Assembly (NCBI GenBank): GCA_021108275.1
Contig: JAIORD010000041.1
Coordinates: forward strand, 1 to 64,000
Reading direction: 5' to 3'
From: Methanococcoides sp.
GTDB lineage: Archaea > Halobacteriota > Methanosarcinia > Methanosarcinales > Methanosarcinaceae
DNA length: 64,000 bases
In this document: positions 8,772 through 18,800 of the stretch, in pieces
Layout: each line of letters starts with the position of its first letter
Numbering within the stretch: the stretch's first letter is position 1
Notes under the pieces: generated by a model
Databases searched by the model: none
What the model was told of the DNA's origin: nothing
What the model saw: only the letters and a program-made list of their open reading frames with translations
Translations under genes and position numbers: made by a program

Positions 8772-9278
8772 TCAATAAGAACCAAGCTCATCAGCAAGAG
8801 TCTGCACCCTTTGGATAGCTTCCTCGCCTATACCCCTGTCGCGCATTCGCTGAATACATCTTTCAAGCGAGACACGCTCATCACCCATTACAAGATTATC
8901 CGCATGGGCTACGATCTTCTCTTCGGTGCTTATTGGAAGATGATCAACTTCAGGAAGGCCCATAGCTTTTGCTTCCTCAGAAGTTATGCCTGCACCGATA
9001 TGATTTCTTATGATATAGATAATATGAGGGTCAAGACCAAGCTCTTCCCCAATTGAAGCACCTTCAATAGCATGCCTTATGTCATGTGTGCGTGACCTTC
9101 CGAGATCATGCAGAAGAGCACCCACTTCAACAAGCTAGACATCGACCTTATGCCCTTTTTTCTGAAGATCGTGTGCAATGTTTACAGCGATCTCTGATAC
9201 GACCTGACAGTGCCGAATAACGTTGTCTGCACAACCTTCATCTTTAAGCAGTTTTAGTGCATCGGAAGCTGATAGCAT
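8772..9278 (-). CDS. HD-domain phosphohydrolase interrupted by an in-frame amber codon
   Basis: The frame starts at ATG 9278, two bases after the tfe stop, and would encode 168 residues, but codon 48 is TAG (9135-9137). Upstream of it lie 47 sensible residues with the first HD-family histidine (I-R-H-C, residue 23). Downstream the frame continues V-E-V-G-A-L-L-H-D-L-G-R-S, the HD metal-binding core, and then the rest of the domain to TGA. A start at the internal GTG 9125 would lose the first histidine. The genome encodes pyrrolysine proteins (mtmB), so the TAG may be read as Pyl. Alternatives are a recent nonsense mutation from GAG or AAG, or a sequencing error. The family looks like the TIGR00295-type archaeal HD proteins. 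Confidence 0.75.
9135..9137 (-). other. In-frame TAG (possible pyrrolysine codon) in the HD gene
   Basis: The TAG lies between V-D-V and L-V-E-V in a region that is otherwise uninterrupted on both sides. One base change would make it GAG (Glu) or AAG (Lys). The organism must have amber-suppressing tRNA-Pyl to use its mtmB genes. Confidence 0.85.
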
Positions 9279-9280
9279 CT

Positions 9281-9778
9281 TTAGCTGCTCGCTTCAAGCG
9301 CATCGAGCCTAACACGCAGCTTTTTAACCGTCTTCGAATTGTCTTCGAACATCATGTCCTCACCGCAAACCGGACACATGAACTCACACTTGCTGGCTTC
9401 TTTGAACTCGAACCTTACACAACCTTCCGGACATGTGTAGAATACACTATCGACCTCAAAATTATATCTCATTTCAAGGTTCTTGACAATCCTTTTCTGT
9501 TCCTTCACCAGATGTGATTCAATATCACTAAGATCCAACTGCCAGAGGTAAGTAAGCCATCCACTACTGGAATCTCTTTCCCTCCTGCAAACGGCAAGCT
9601 TGTTCTCGTTCATAATGAAAAGGGTCCTTCTGACGATATTGAGCATTACACCAGAGGCTTCAGCGATCTGTTCATCGGTGACCTCACCTTCCGGCATATT
9701 CTCTATCATCTCTATCCCCTCTTCACCTATCAATTGCATTAGATAGCCCCGGACGACTGGATCATTTGAATCTGTCAC
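9281..9778 (-). CDS. tfe: Transcription initiation factor TFE, alpha subunit
   Basis: This homologue of eukaryotic TFIIE-alpha stabilises the open promoter complex with TBP, TFB and RNA polymerase. The N-terminal extended winged helix contains M-P-E-G-E-V-T-D-E-Q-I-A. The C-terminal zinc ribbon has C-P-E-G-C and C-P-V-C cysteine pairs. I place the start at GTG 9778 (165 residues), because GGTGAT lies 4 nt upstream; an in-frame GTG at 9787 overlaps that site and is less likely. The HD gene with the amber codon follows after 2 bp, so the two form an operon. Confidence 0.93.
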   Translation of the reverse strand: MTDSNDPVVRGYLMQLIGEEGIEMIENMPEGEVTDEQIAEASGVMLNIVRRTLFIMNENKLAVCRRERDSSSGWLTYLWQLDLSDIESHLVKEQKRIVKNLEMRYNFEVDSVFYTCPEGCVRFEFKEASKCEFMCPVCGEDMMFEDNSKTVKKLRVRLDALEASS

Positions 9779-9998
9779 TAATATCACCTTGTAAATAAGA
9801 TAGCATGAATAGATAAATATGTTAAGATTAGGTTTCTTAGGTATTTTGTTATTTATAGCTAATCCACGAAAACACAGATAAATGTTTTTTTAGCCAATTT
9901 TCGTATTTAAATATTATCTGGCAGCTTCGTAATAGAATCCAACTTTATTTAATTTATAGTCTGATCATTTGCCATTAAAGCTCGATAGCATAAGCAGT

Positions 9999-11144
9999 TC
10001 ACTTAAATATGTCCTTTAAAATACTACGCATTTCGAGTGTATTTCCCATGACATCTTCACGCGTACCACCACTGCAAAGAATGGAGGTCAGAGGATCATC
10101 AGGGAGGGCATCATAGCCCGCATTGGGAATATCAGCAATAGACATGCACTTTATCTTTTCACATATCGGCTCATTGATGCTAACTGTACTATCAGCATAC
10201 ATGACCGCCCTTATTGCATATTTTAGAATATCAGGCGTACCTGTGGGAAGGATGCCATCGAAGGACTTGACATGCATATCAAAAAGATTAATACCGGTCG
10301 CCATTTCTACTGAATCAAGACTTCCCTGGAACCTTGCGTTCAGCTCTATCACGAAAGGACCTTTATCCGTCAGCAAGAAATCAACCCCGTTCGACCCAAC
10401 AAGTCCAAAGTTCTCTGCAAGCTTTTCCGAGATCTCATACATCTGAACTGTATAAGGTGTCCTGTAAGGAGTGATATTACCACAATATGAGAACGGCAGA
10501 TTGGAAAGCCAGGGTACGCCTATTAGCTGCTCATTGGCTGCAACGGGGACTGCGTTAGTCCCATTGGCAATAAGCGAAACACTTGCAGGAAATCCGGAAA
10601 GGAATTCCTGTACCATAATATCAGCAAGTTCTAATGTGGGATCCAGAAGAGGTAATTCTTCAAGAGCTGTGTTCAATTCCGATTCGTTCTGAACTACCCT
10701 ATTCAACCTTCCCCCACCTGCACATTTTGGCTTGACCATTAGAGGATATCCAATATCTTCCGCTTCATCGACAATACCGGAGACCGGATGCGGTATCCCC
10801 ATATACTCAATCTCTTTTGCAAAGGAAGATTTGTCAGATACCTGTTTCATAACAGCAGGAGCATTGTTCAATATCCTGCAGGAAAGACCGGAAAGGTCAA
10901 GTTCTTCAAAACCTGACCCCAGAACAATAGCATCAGGAAAGGCATCGAAACTATCGATAAGTTCGATAATGACCTTCCTATCGATATTTTTTATGTCGAT
11001 ACCCTCACATGTTAGAAGTGCTCTGGAATCGACTGTATTCTCCTGAAGGTCCTTATCACAGAATGCATCGATGGCATAGACATTATAGCCTGCCTTGGAT
11101 GCTGAACAAGCAATATTTCGGCTGCTATATCCGATAATAAGCAC
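9999..11144 (-). CDS. ATP-grasp family ligase (archaeal carboligase-like)
   Basis: The 381-residue protein starts with a Rossmann-like pre-ATP-grasp domain (LIIGYSSRN). A central ATP-grasp fold follows, with Y-P-L-M-V-K-P-K-C-A-G-G-G-R (ATP-binding lysine and glycine-rich loop, near residue 155) and F-V-I-E-L-N-A-R-F-Q-G-S (metal-binding Glu/Asn near 260). Such enzymes join a carboxylate to an amine or thiol using ATP; the substrate is unknown. It starts 23 bp after the NMD3 stop codon and is probably in the same transcript. It resembles the COG2232-type group, which is an inference from memory. Confidence 0.8.
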   Translation of the reverse strand: MLIIGYSSRNIACSASKAGYNVYAIDAFCDKDLQENTVDSRALLTCEGIDIKNIDRKVIIELIDSFDAFPDAIVLGSGFEELDLSGLSCRILNNAPAVMKQVSDKSSFAKEIEYMGIPHPVSGIVDEAEDIGYPLMVKPKCAGGGRLNRVVQNESELNTALEELPLLDPTLELADIMVQEFLSGFPASVSLIANGTNAVPVAANEQLIGVPWLSNLPFSYCGNITPYRTPYTVQMYEISEKLAENFGLVGSNGVDFLLTDKGPFVIELNARFQGSLDSVEMATGINLFDMHVKSFDGILPTGTPDILKYAIRAVMYADSTVSINEPICEKIKCMSIADIPNAGYDALPDDPLTSILCSGGTREDVMGNTLEMRSILKDIFK

Positions 11145-11167
11145 ATTCTCCAGAAACGGACACCACC

Positions 11168-12229
11168 TTAGAGTTTATGTTCGCTATCCTCAGGCAATGC
11201 GAAAAGCCCTTGCTCAGTGCTTATTACAGGAATCTCACTGCCTGCGGAAGATGAAAAGAACATTGGTTTTTTCAATGTGACCGTCAGATATGTAGTTGGG
11301 TCAAGTACCATAATATCATCACCCTCCACAGCTACAAGGACCGCAGCCATCGCATCTTTACGGTTAGCGATAAGTTTAGCCCCTTTCAGACCACTCGTTT
11401 CGATCAGGAATCGCGAACCTGTTGACAGAGAGATACCCTTGGTATTCTTACCAGAGTTCTTGATCTCTATAACATCACCCTTAAAGAGGATGATATCGCC
11501 AGACATAAATTCCGGCAGCCTCATCGCATAGGTCATTCTGTATATGTCCTTGCCTTCCTTGTGAGTATGCAGAGTAGCTGATTCTGTAAAACTGCCACCA
11601 AGCTCATTGGAGATATTCTTGCATATATGCCTGCATGCGTTAGAAGAACCAAGATAGAGATCAGCTCCATCCTTTGAATCGCTACTGTTGGTTATAAAAG
11701 CAAGCCTGTCCCCCTTCTTCCATAACCTGTCCACCATATCTGCACAGATTATCTTGCAGGAATCTATCTCTTCTGCAGTTGGGAGTCTGTTGGTCGCCCT
11801 GATCTGTAAAATACCTTCAAAATACCCGCCTGCCATGCGACTACATCGGTCACATGCTCCACGTATCACACGCACTTCGGCCCTAAGGTCCTGATGGAGT
11901 GATTCACCTTCCACCATGGCATCGACCTCTACCCTTACCTTGTAAAAATGAGGGGTCATCTGGTGGGGGTTGACATATATCTCGACATCATTAGCTTCGT
12001 TGTGTATCAAAAGTGCATCTTCCACAGTCCTGATAACTATCTCATCCAGGTCACCCTCATCCCTCCATTTGTTCCTGTCGAATCGTGCGCCACATTTTGC
12101 ACAGATATTTGCATGAAGAACAAGTGGAAGCTCAGCTAAAGTAAATGTTTTTAAAAAGCATTCCCTACAAGTGTTCTTGTAGAGTTTTTCCGTTTTCGCC
12201 CCACATTTTGGGCATAAGATATGACTCAT
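11168..12229 (-). CDS. NMD3-family ribosome-associated protein
   Basis: The 353-residue protein opens with zinc-binding cysteine pairs (CPKCG, C-R-E-C, then I-C-A-K-C-G), as in the archaeal relatives of eukaryotic Nmd3, the large ribosomal subunit export adaptor. The middle contains further C-D-R-C and a long beta-rich region. In archaea the function is presumed to lie in large-subunit biogenesis or quality control. ATG 12229 is preferred over the adjacent in-frame TTG at 12232. The ATP-grasp gene follows on the same strand. Confidence 0.85.
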   Translation of the reverse strand: MSHILCPKCGAKTEKLYKNTCRECFLKTFTLAELPLVLHANICAKCGARFDRNKWRDEGDLDEIVIRTVEDALLIHNEANDVEIYVNPHQMTPHFYKVRVEVDAMVEGESLHQDLRAEVRVIRGACDRCSRMAGGYFEGILQIRATNRLPTAEEIDSCKIICADMVDRLWKKGDRLAFITNSSDSKDGADLYLGSSNACRHICKNISNELGGSFTESATLHTHKEGKDIYRMTYAMRLPEFMSGDIILFKGDVIEIKNSGKNTKGISLSTGSRFLIETSGLKGAKLIANRKDAMAAVLVAVEGDDIMVLDPTTYLTVTLKKPMFFSSSAGSEIPVISTEQGLFALPEDSEHKL

Positions 12230-12354
12230 CAAAGGTCTGAATGGTCAGTAGTTGGATATTAGTCTTTTGTACACTAAGTGCTCGTAGGTCAGGTGCATCA
12301 ACTTGAGATATTACTTTAAAAAAAGAATTTGGATATTAAATATAACATCCATAC

Positions 12355-13581
12355 TTACCTTTTGAATTTTGTTAATCCAGAGAACTTCTGCTTTAACTTC
12401 TGTGTGAACAATGGTCGCAAGTTCCAGAGAAGCTTCTTGTTCGCCTTGAAAAGTGCTGTTATGAAATCTATCAGGTCCATCTCCTTGAAATCGACGTCCT
12501 TTATAGACCCTGCAAGTGAATCAAGGTCTTCATCCGACAGACTGAAAAAAGTCTCCTTTACGATAAGATTATTGGCAATTTCATTGCCGAACGAACCACG
12601 CCAGCGTCTCTCGTATTCCTGAAGCATTTTTTCAGACACATCGTTCTGAGCAATAGCCTCAGCTGCAACCTCACCGGCATACAACCCAGCATCCATTGCA
12701 TTGCTAATCCCGCCACCGGTAAAAGGATCAGATTGCCTTGCAGCATCCCCGACAAGCATCAGACCATTTGCAATGGTCTTTTCGATAGGACCACTCGCAG
12801 GAACTGCACCCGCCACGTGCTCAAGGATAGAACCGTTCGGATAGTTCGTCTCAACGAACTTGGTCAGGTATTCGATGGGCTTCTTTTCACCGGCACGACT
12901 GCCGAGCATGCCAATACCCACATTTGCCATATTATCTCCTTTCGGAAACAGCCAGACATATCCACCAGGTGCCACTTTGTTGCCCATGTAAAAATGGCAG
13001 GAACTTTGGTCGATGTCAATTCCACTCACAAGGAACTGAGCACATGTTTCGATCTGAGATGGTTTTAGTGACGTGTCAATACCTGCCCATCTACCAACCT
13101 TGGATTCCACACCATCTGCACCGATGACAAGCTTAGAACGAATTGAATAATTCTTGCCAAGATGCATCATCTCAACACCACAAACAGTTTCGCCCTCGAT
13201 GATAAGACCGGTAACCCTTGCCTTTACCATGATATCCACACCGGCTTCACCACTAAGCTCCACAAGAGTACGGTCAAATATCTTCCGGTCCAGGACATAA
13301 CCAACCTCAGATCCAGCATTCTCCTCAGCCATTGTTAGGGTTGTACCGTTCGGCGAAATTATCTTGGCAGCACTAACTTCGCCACGAAGCCACTTCTCAT
13401 CCGGTTCAATGTGCTGTCTCAACCTTTTTTTACCAACACCTTCAGCACATCTTACAGGTTCCCCTATCTCTTGGCGTTTCTCGAGCATAAGGACAGAGAG
13501 TCCTTTTTTAGCAGCGGTTGTCGCTGCGATCGAACCTGCGGGGCCAGCACCTACAACTATTAGATCATATTGGTCTTTCAT
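12355..13581 (-). CDS. Geranylgeranyl reductase (archaeal lipid saturation)
   Basis: This FAD-dependent reductase hydrogenates the geranylgeranyl chains of archaeol phospholipids. The N-terminus has the dinucleotide-binding motif VVGAGPAGS and the E-K-R[13 protein letters not shown] segment diagnostic of the GGR family (Cys near residue 44). A second FAD motif, G-L-M-L-V-G-D-A-A, is near residue 270. The length, 408 residues, is typical. ATG 13581 and TTG/ATG 13584 are adjacent alternatives. It is a stand-alone gene; no terminator or partner is evident. Confidence 0.93.
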   Translation of the reverse strand: MKDQYDLIVVGAGPAGSIAATTAAKKGLSVLMLEKRQEIGEPVRCAEGVGKKRLRQHIEPDEKWLRGEVSAAKIISPNGTTLTMAEENAGSEVGYVLDRKIFDRTLVELSGEAGVDIMVKARVTGLIIEGETVCGVEMMHLGKNYSIRSKLVIGADGVESKVGRWAGIDTSLKPSQIETCAQFLVSGIDIDQSSCHFYMGNKVAPGGYVWLFPKGDNMANVGIGMLGSRAGEKKPIEYLTKFVETNYPNGSILEHVAGAVPASGPIEKTIANGLMLVGDAARQSDPFTGGGISNAMDAGLYAGEVAAEAIAQNDVSEKMLQEYERRWRGSFGNEIANNLIVKETFFSLSDEDLDSLAGSIKDVDFKEMDLIDFITALFKANKKLLWNLRPLFTQKLKQKFSGLTKFKR

Positions 13582-13820
13582 CATTCATCCCTAAAAAGGT
13601 CAATTAATTGAACAAGCTTCGATAAGATAGGTCCTGCTCCTATATTTAAACCGAATAAAGCTCACAGGCGGTGATACAAACAGTTATTTTATTTAAGAAT
13701 ATTGTACACATATCGTTATGTTACGCACAGGTTTTAAAATAAAATAAAATGAGCTTTGGGTATCCTTAAAACATCGTAACTATTTAATCTTTTATCTACA
13801 AACATAACAGAGTTTGTTAG

Positions 13821-13905
13821 TTAGGAGTTGCTCATCCAAATTGAATGAGTCGGATTAAAAATCCTATTTCGAAGGAATTCGTGGGTTCAAATCCCTCCCC
13901 CTGCA
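13821..13905 (+). pseudogene. Degenerate tRNA-Leu-like sequence
   Basis: The 85 bp have the length and order of a class II tRNA-Leu. The D stem ctcat/atgag is intact and the sequence ggattaaaaatcc occupies the anticodon arm. A variable arm follows (ttcgaaggaattcg), then ttcaaat in the T loop and an acceptor 3' half cccctgc plus discriminator A. The acceptor 5' half (ttaggag) mispairs at two positions, the T stem has a mismatch, the anticodon stem has one, and the loop centre reads AAA rather than a leucine anticodon. I read it as a decayed tRNA gene, possibly left by integration or duplication. A functional tRNA is unlikely. Confidence 0.6.
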
Positions 13906-14288
13906 TAAATTGATGGGGATATATACAAAGAAAAATATGGCAACGTGGTTGTGCAAATATTATACACGACCACAATTAAAACATCTGAAAATAAACCGAA
14001 TTCTTGAAAATTATTGTTTGCCCTATCAAATCATAATATGTTAAAATGAATTATTGGTTCTGAACAATTGTCAAAATATCATAGTGATAGAGCATTAATC
14101 GTGTCAGCTCCCTTTTAGCTAAAGGTCTAAAATGAGCAATTTTTTCTTAGTTTTCAAGGTATTATTAAATTAGTAATTATATATTTTTATTTTGTGGTTC
14201 TAAAAAGCCTTATTTTAATAATCCATCAACATTATTTTCCCGGTAACAATATAAAATAGCATCTGCGGCTTAGCATGTATATACTTGA

Positions 14289-14304
14289 CATGCATAAAGC
14301 CTAA
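14289..14304. repeat. 16-bp direct repeat, left copy
   Basis: The sequence catgcataaagcctaa matches 15361-15376 (catgcataaagtctaa) at 15 of 16 positions. Together the two copies frame the HD gene and the cas1-like relic. It could be a remnant target-site duplication, though promoter-like composition makes chance possible. Confidence 0.4.
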
Positions 14305-14330
14305 TACTCAACAAAACATTTAGTCATTAA

Positions 14331-15119
14331 ATGAAAGAAAAGGAGTTTTTGAGTTTCAGGGACTGGTTTCACCGCTACGTCAGCTCTTTCTACACAGATG
14401 ACGATTTTATCCAGCAAAACGTCATGCTCAAGGAAGGACATAGTATCAGGGTATGTGATAATGCCTCTCTCATCACAAAAGCTGAAAAACTGGCTGTTGA
14501 TGACTTTTATCTTGCAAAGACCATTGCTCTTTTTCACGACATTGGTCGTTTTGAGCAAATTAATAGGTACAGGACCTTCAGGGACACGGACTCGGAAAAC
14601 CATGCTCTTCTGGGAGTAAATATCTTAAAAACAGAAGGAGTACTTTCAGGTCTGAAAGATGAAGAACAGAAAACAATCCTTACGGCAATCGGAAACCACA
14701 ATGTGCACTTTTTGCCGTCTCTTTCTGACAGAAGAACTCTCCTTCACTCCAAAATCATAAGGGATGCAGATAAACTGGATATCTATAAGGTTCTAACAGA
14801 TTATTTTATCATAAAAGCAGACTCCCCAAATCCGGCACTGGATCAGGGACTGCCTGATACATCAGAATATTCCCGTGATCTTGTACAGGATATATTGAAT
14901 AACCGGGTTGCAAGTATAAAAAATGTTAAGACCTGCAATGATATGAACCTTACCCGTCTGGCGTGGATTTTTGATATGAATTTTATTGAAACCATAAGGC
15001 TTGTCCGGAAAAGGGATTACATCGGAAAGATAATGGATGCTCTGCCACAAAACTGTGAAATTGCCGAGCTCCGTATTTATCTGGAAAAGTATATGGATAC
15101 GATTCTGGAAGGAAGCTAA
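14331..15119 (+). CDS. HD-domain metal-dependent phosphohydrolase
   Basis: The 262-residue protein has the HD signature: E-G-H-S-I-R-V (first histidine near residue 38), L-F-H-D-I-G-R (HD pair near 69), N-H-A-L-L-G-V and a later I-R-D-A-D-K-L-D metal ligand. The fold is that of nucleotide or signalling-nucleotide phosphohydrolases; the substrate is not known. It lies in an AT-rich scar between a tRNA relic and a cas1-like relic, and near-identical 16-bp sequences flank it (14289 and 15361). It may therefore be acquired DNA. A TATA-like gtatatac precedes it at 14276-14283. Confidence 0.75.
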   Translation: MKEKEFLSFRDWFHRYVSSFYTDDDFIQQNVMLKEGHSIRVCDNASLITKAEKLAVDDFYLAKTIALFHDIGRFEQINRYRTFRDTDSENHALLGVNILKTEGVLSGLKDEEQKTILTAIGNHNVHFLPSLSDRRTLLHSKIIRDADKLDIYKVLTDYFIIKADSPNPALDQGLPDTSEYSRDLVQDILNNRVASIKNVKTCNDMNLTRLAWIFDMNFIETIRLVRKRDYIGKIMDALPQNCEIAELRIYLEKYMDTILEGS

Positions 15120-15146
15120 AACTATACCAGGCCATTTAAAGAACAT

Positions 15147-15329
15147 AGCATTCAAACTAAATGGCTTATCACTCTTGGTATTCTGCTTCATATAATACAA
15201 AGTACCCTTAGGGAAACCCATCTTCTTCCTCAACAGATCAGTATCATCTCTTTCAACCATATAAACAGGATTTACAAACTCAATCGTTTTTCTCTTTCCA
15301 ACAAGATGATGGCTTAATTCCCTTGCCTT
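15147..15329 (-). pseudogene. Probable cas1 C-terminal relic
   Basis: A minus-strand open stretch reads A-R-E-L-S-H-H-L-V-G-K-R-K-T, then V-E-R-D-D-T-D-L-L-R-K-K, then M-G-F-P-K-G-T-L-Y-Y-M-K-Q-N and K-P-F-S-L-N. From memory this matches the C-terminal part of type I-B Cas1 of methanogens, where a similar G-F-S-K-G-T-L-H-Y-M-K-Q-N-A-K motif occurs. About ten residues usually found between the R-K and the G-F are missing. No start, catalytic domain or other cas gene is present. I consider it a decayed fragment, and the family assignment is moderate only. Confidence 0.45.
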
Positions 15330-15360
15330 GAGTATCAGAACTATTTTTAAGAATATTGGG

Positions 15361-15376
15361 CATGCATAAAGTCTAA
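15361..15376. repeat. 16-bp direct repeat, right copy
   Basis: The partner of 14289-14304, with one mismatch. It lies just upstream of the cas1-like relic on the minus strand. Confidence 0.4.
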
Positions 15377-15577
15377 AACGCAGCAACAGATCAATGATGA
15401 ATAAGATGACTATCGCAATGTCAGTACATGTTATCTTTTAAGATAATACATATGATTCTAAAACGCATGCTTATATACTTTGTACTATTTGAGTAATGCA
15501 AATAGCTGATGCAGCTTGTGAATTGGTAAATAGATGATAAAATATAATTTATTATCTATTTTCTTGGTGTGGTATAA

Positions 15578-15799
15578 ATGAGTTATAGAAGACATAGAGA
15601 ATTCCCTATTTCAGCACGTAGGGATATAAATTATCTGAAGCTTGAGACGAAACTCTATCGCTATAACACTAACGAAATTGTAAAAGCAGAACGAGCAATG
15701 CGTACAACAACTTCGTTCTTTTTTAGACCACCTACCATTGTTAATTCATCTCTCTTTTTTTCGCAATTTAAGACAATTAAAGTTTATACAAGACAATGA
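15578..15799 (+). CDS. Small hypothetical protein, possibly truncated
   Basis: ATG 15578 follows a ttggtgtggtataa stretch and opens a 73-residue frame. The first 42 residues are basic and look like coding sequence (many R, K and Y; R-R-D-I-N-Y-L-K-L-E-T-K). The remainder is low-complexity, rich in F, S and T, as expected for read-through into non-coding DNA. No family is recognised. It may be a short real gene or the 5' stub of a broken one. It lies directly before the large CobN-like gene, which has its own TATA-like element around 15781. Confidence 0.35.
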   Translation: MSYRRHREFPISARRDINYLKLETKLYRYNTNEIVKAERAMRTTTSFFFRPPTIVNSSLFFSQFKTIKVYTRQ

Positions 15800-15822
15800 A
15801 AACGAACTAGTGTGGTGTAGTC

Positions 15823-18800
15823 ATGAAAAATAAAGATACGATCTGTAAAAAAATTAAATTTATATTACCAGCATTGCTGCTTTTGATATTCCTTTGTGCA
15901 ATTCCTGGAGCAGCTGCTTCTTCTTATGAACTTGTTGCGAATACGACGAGTGATGAAAATGGAGATTTCATTTTTGAAGACGTTCCGAATGGAGATTATT
16001 CAATTGCTTCTATGAACTACCTCTATTCGGCAATGGCGAAACACGATATGTGGTTCTGTAATACAAGCAACGTAAATATTGAAGGATCAAATATTGTTAT
16101 CGATCCAATAATAAATAGACTTGATACTTCAGTAGAGGTTGATCAAGTATTAGGAATGCTTCAAAAAAAGAAGATATCAGGTGTCACCCTTAAAAAAGGA
16201 AGAAAAACCAATACCCCGATCAATGATACGACCCTTATTCTAATTTCAGACACAGGAGAACTTGTTGCAAACACAACAAGTGATCAAAACGGTAGTTTTT
16301 ATTTTACTGATATCCCAAATGGGAATTATAATATTGCTACCCTCAACTTCCTTTATTCATCAATGAGCGAAAAGAACATATGGTACACTAATACAACCTC
16401 CATAGAACTTACAAGCTCTGATATTATCGTTGATCCTATAATCAGCAGTAAAGATAAAACAGTAAATGTTGATACAGTTCTTGGACTTCTTGATAGAAGT
16501 GAAATATCAGGTACTACACTCAAGAAAGGAAGAAAGACCAATACTCTGATCAATGATACTACCCTTGTTCTTGTTTCGGATACGGGTGAATTTGTTGCAA
16601 ACACTACCAGTGACCAAAACGGTAGCTTTTATTTTACCGACATCCAAAATGGAAATTATAATATTGCTTCCCTCAACTTCCTTTATTCTTCAATGAGTGG
16701 GGAAAATGTGTGGTACACAAATACAAGCAATATAAATGTATCAGGTTCAAATATCAGCATAAACCCCATCATTAGCAGCAGGGACAAAACAGTAGATGTT
16801 GATGCAGTTCTTGGATTTTTTGACAGGAGCGAGATATCAGGAATTACTCTTCAAAAAGGAAGAAGATCAAATACTCCTGTAAATGACACAATTGTTGTCC
16901 TGTTAAAAGAGAAAATGGGTTTGCCAGTACCAACTGCTAATTTTTCGATAAACAATGCATCTGGCAATTGTCCGTTGACAGTTGAATTTAATGACCTGTC
17001 TGAAAATGCAACATCATGGTACTGGGATTTTGGTGACGGCTCCTATTCAACAGACCAAAACCCAATACATGTCTATGACAGTGTTGGATCTTTTAGTGTA
17101 AAACTTACTGCAAGTAATACCCAAAACAGTGAGGTAGAGAGGAAGATCGATCTTGTGACCAGTTATTTGCCAGTGGAAAATAAAACAAAAAAGATGTTAT
17201 TCCTTGTTCTTGGTGCTGAAGAAACATACATGACAAAGCAAGCTGTCAAAGATATGGGAATGGAAGACCAGATCGATGTTTACGGTAGTTACCGCGAGAA
17301 CAGAGTGGAAATATTCTACTCTCCATTTGAAGAAAACATCAGCATGGAACAATACAATGTTGTTTTCGTTAGCTGGAAAGGTGGAATGAGTTTCTTAGGT
17401 GCAAACCTCAAACCTCAGATCTGGGGAATGATCAATGAGACCAAACCGGGAACATTCGTATATGACCAGAACTTTGACCTTGACGAACTCAGCAATATTG
17501 AATACATCAACCATACAGAACATCCATATCTTGAAGATTACTGGATGGAACAATATGACAATAACATCATTCGTTTGATAACATATCTATCAGTAGTTGA
17601 TCTCTCATCTCCTTTCTCGGACTACGCAGGGACCATCAGGATAGAAGAACCATCGATAACACCAACCAATGGTATTGTTCACCCCGATGCAGGTTATGAA
17701 ATATTCAATGATCTTACTTCATATCTTGAATGGTATTCAGATAATGATGGAAAACACCATGTTTATAATCCTGAAAACTATACTGTCGGCATAACTTTCT
17801 TTGAGGGACATGATGGTGATCTGTGTGACGGCGTTACCGAAGCACTCATCAATGAACTTGAATCAAGAGGAATTAATGTAATACCAACATTCCGCCCAGC
17901 CGTCATTTACGAGCTGGATGATGCTGAACTCTACTTCAAAGTAGATAAAGAATGGAAAGCTGATGCATTCATTGATGTTGGAATGGGTGTTTCAAGTATG
18001 TCCTCTTTCGTATGGCAGAACGAAGCACTTCAGGAAATGGGAGTACCTGTGATTAATGGTATCCAATATCAGGGCACTATCGAAGAATGGGAGAATTCTG
18101 TAAGTGGCCAAGATGGAAGATTCCAATATCAGATCCCTATCATGGAGATCGGTGGTGAGATTGAGTCCATTGTAATCGGAGGAAAAGAATATGATGAAGA
18201 TATGGAAGCCTGGACTTTCCAACCGATCGATTATCAAATGAAATGGATGGTAGACCGTACAGTTGGCTGGATCGATCTTCAACACATCAAGAACAAAGAC
18301 AAGAGAGTTGCCATAATTTATTACAACCATGGTAAACAGGGTGCTATGGTAGCTGCAAATCTTGATGTCGCACCAAGCATACCTAACATGCTGACTGCAA
18401 TGAAAGGGGACGGCTATGATCTGGACGAAAAAGACATCAATCGGTCAGAATTTATTGAACTCGTACTTCAACAGGGCAGAAATGTCGGAGTTTGGGCTCC
18501 TGGTGAATTAAACTACATGGTCGAGAACTATGATGTTGAACTTTTACCTGTGGAAACATATCTTGAATGGTTCGAAGATATAGAACCTGCTGCACGCCAG
18601 AGTGTAATTGACACATGGGGTGAAGCTCCTGGGAAGGGTATGGTCTACGAGAACGAATCAGGTAAATACTTTGTATTCCCGAAGATCGAAGTTGGAAACG
18701 TGCTCATTGCACCACAACCTCCAAGAGGTCTTACGATCAACGATACAATGCTCTATCACGACCAGTCAGTTCCACCATCACACAATTACATTGCATTCTA

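Larger units (their letters stand above)
13585..14330. other. AT-rich spacer with a tRNA relic and a hairpin
   Basis: No protein gene is convincing here. The stretch holds the GGR promoter side, a decayed tRNA-Leu-like sequence (13821-13905) and a 9-bp inverted repeat gtggttgtg (13945-13953) / cacgaccac (13965-13973) with one G-T pair. The TATA-like element of the next gene lies around 14276. Base composition is markedly AT-rich compared with the flanking genes. Confidence 0.5.
15120..15577. other. Spacer with cas1-like relic and promoter region
   Basis: The left half holds the cas1-like remnant (15147-15329) and the right copy of the 16-bp repeat. The right half has two TATA-like elements (around 15470 and 15540) and no gene. 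I searched by eye for CRISPR repeats and saw none. Confidence 0.45.

Noticed and set aside
13945-13973. 9-bp inverted repeat as a terminator or RNA gene
   Set aside because: No T run follows and no gene ends nearby; left as part of the spacer description.
14862-15386. Full 174-residue minus-strand frame
   Set aside because: Only the first third looks like real protein (cas1-like relic); the rest is antisense to the HD gene.
15120-15577. CRISPR array beside the cas1-like relic
   Set aside because: I looked for regularly spaced repeats here and in 13.6-15.8 kb and found none.
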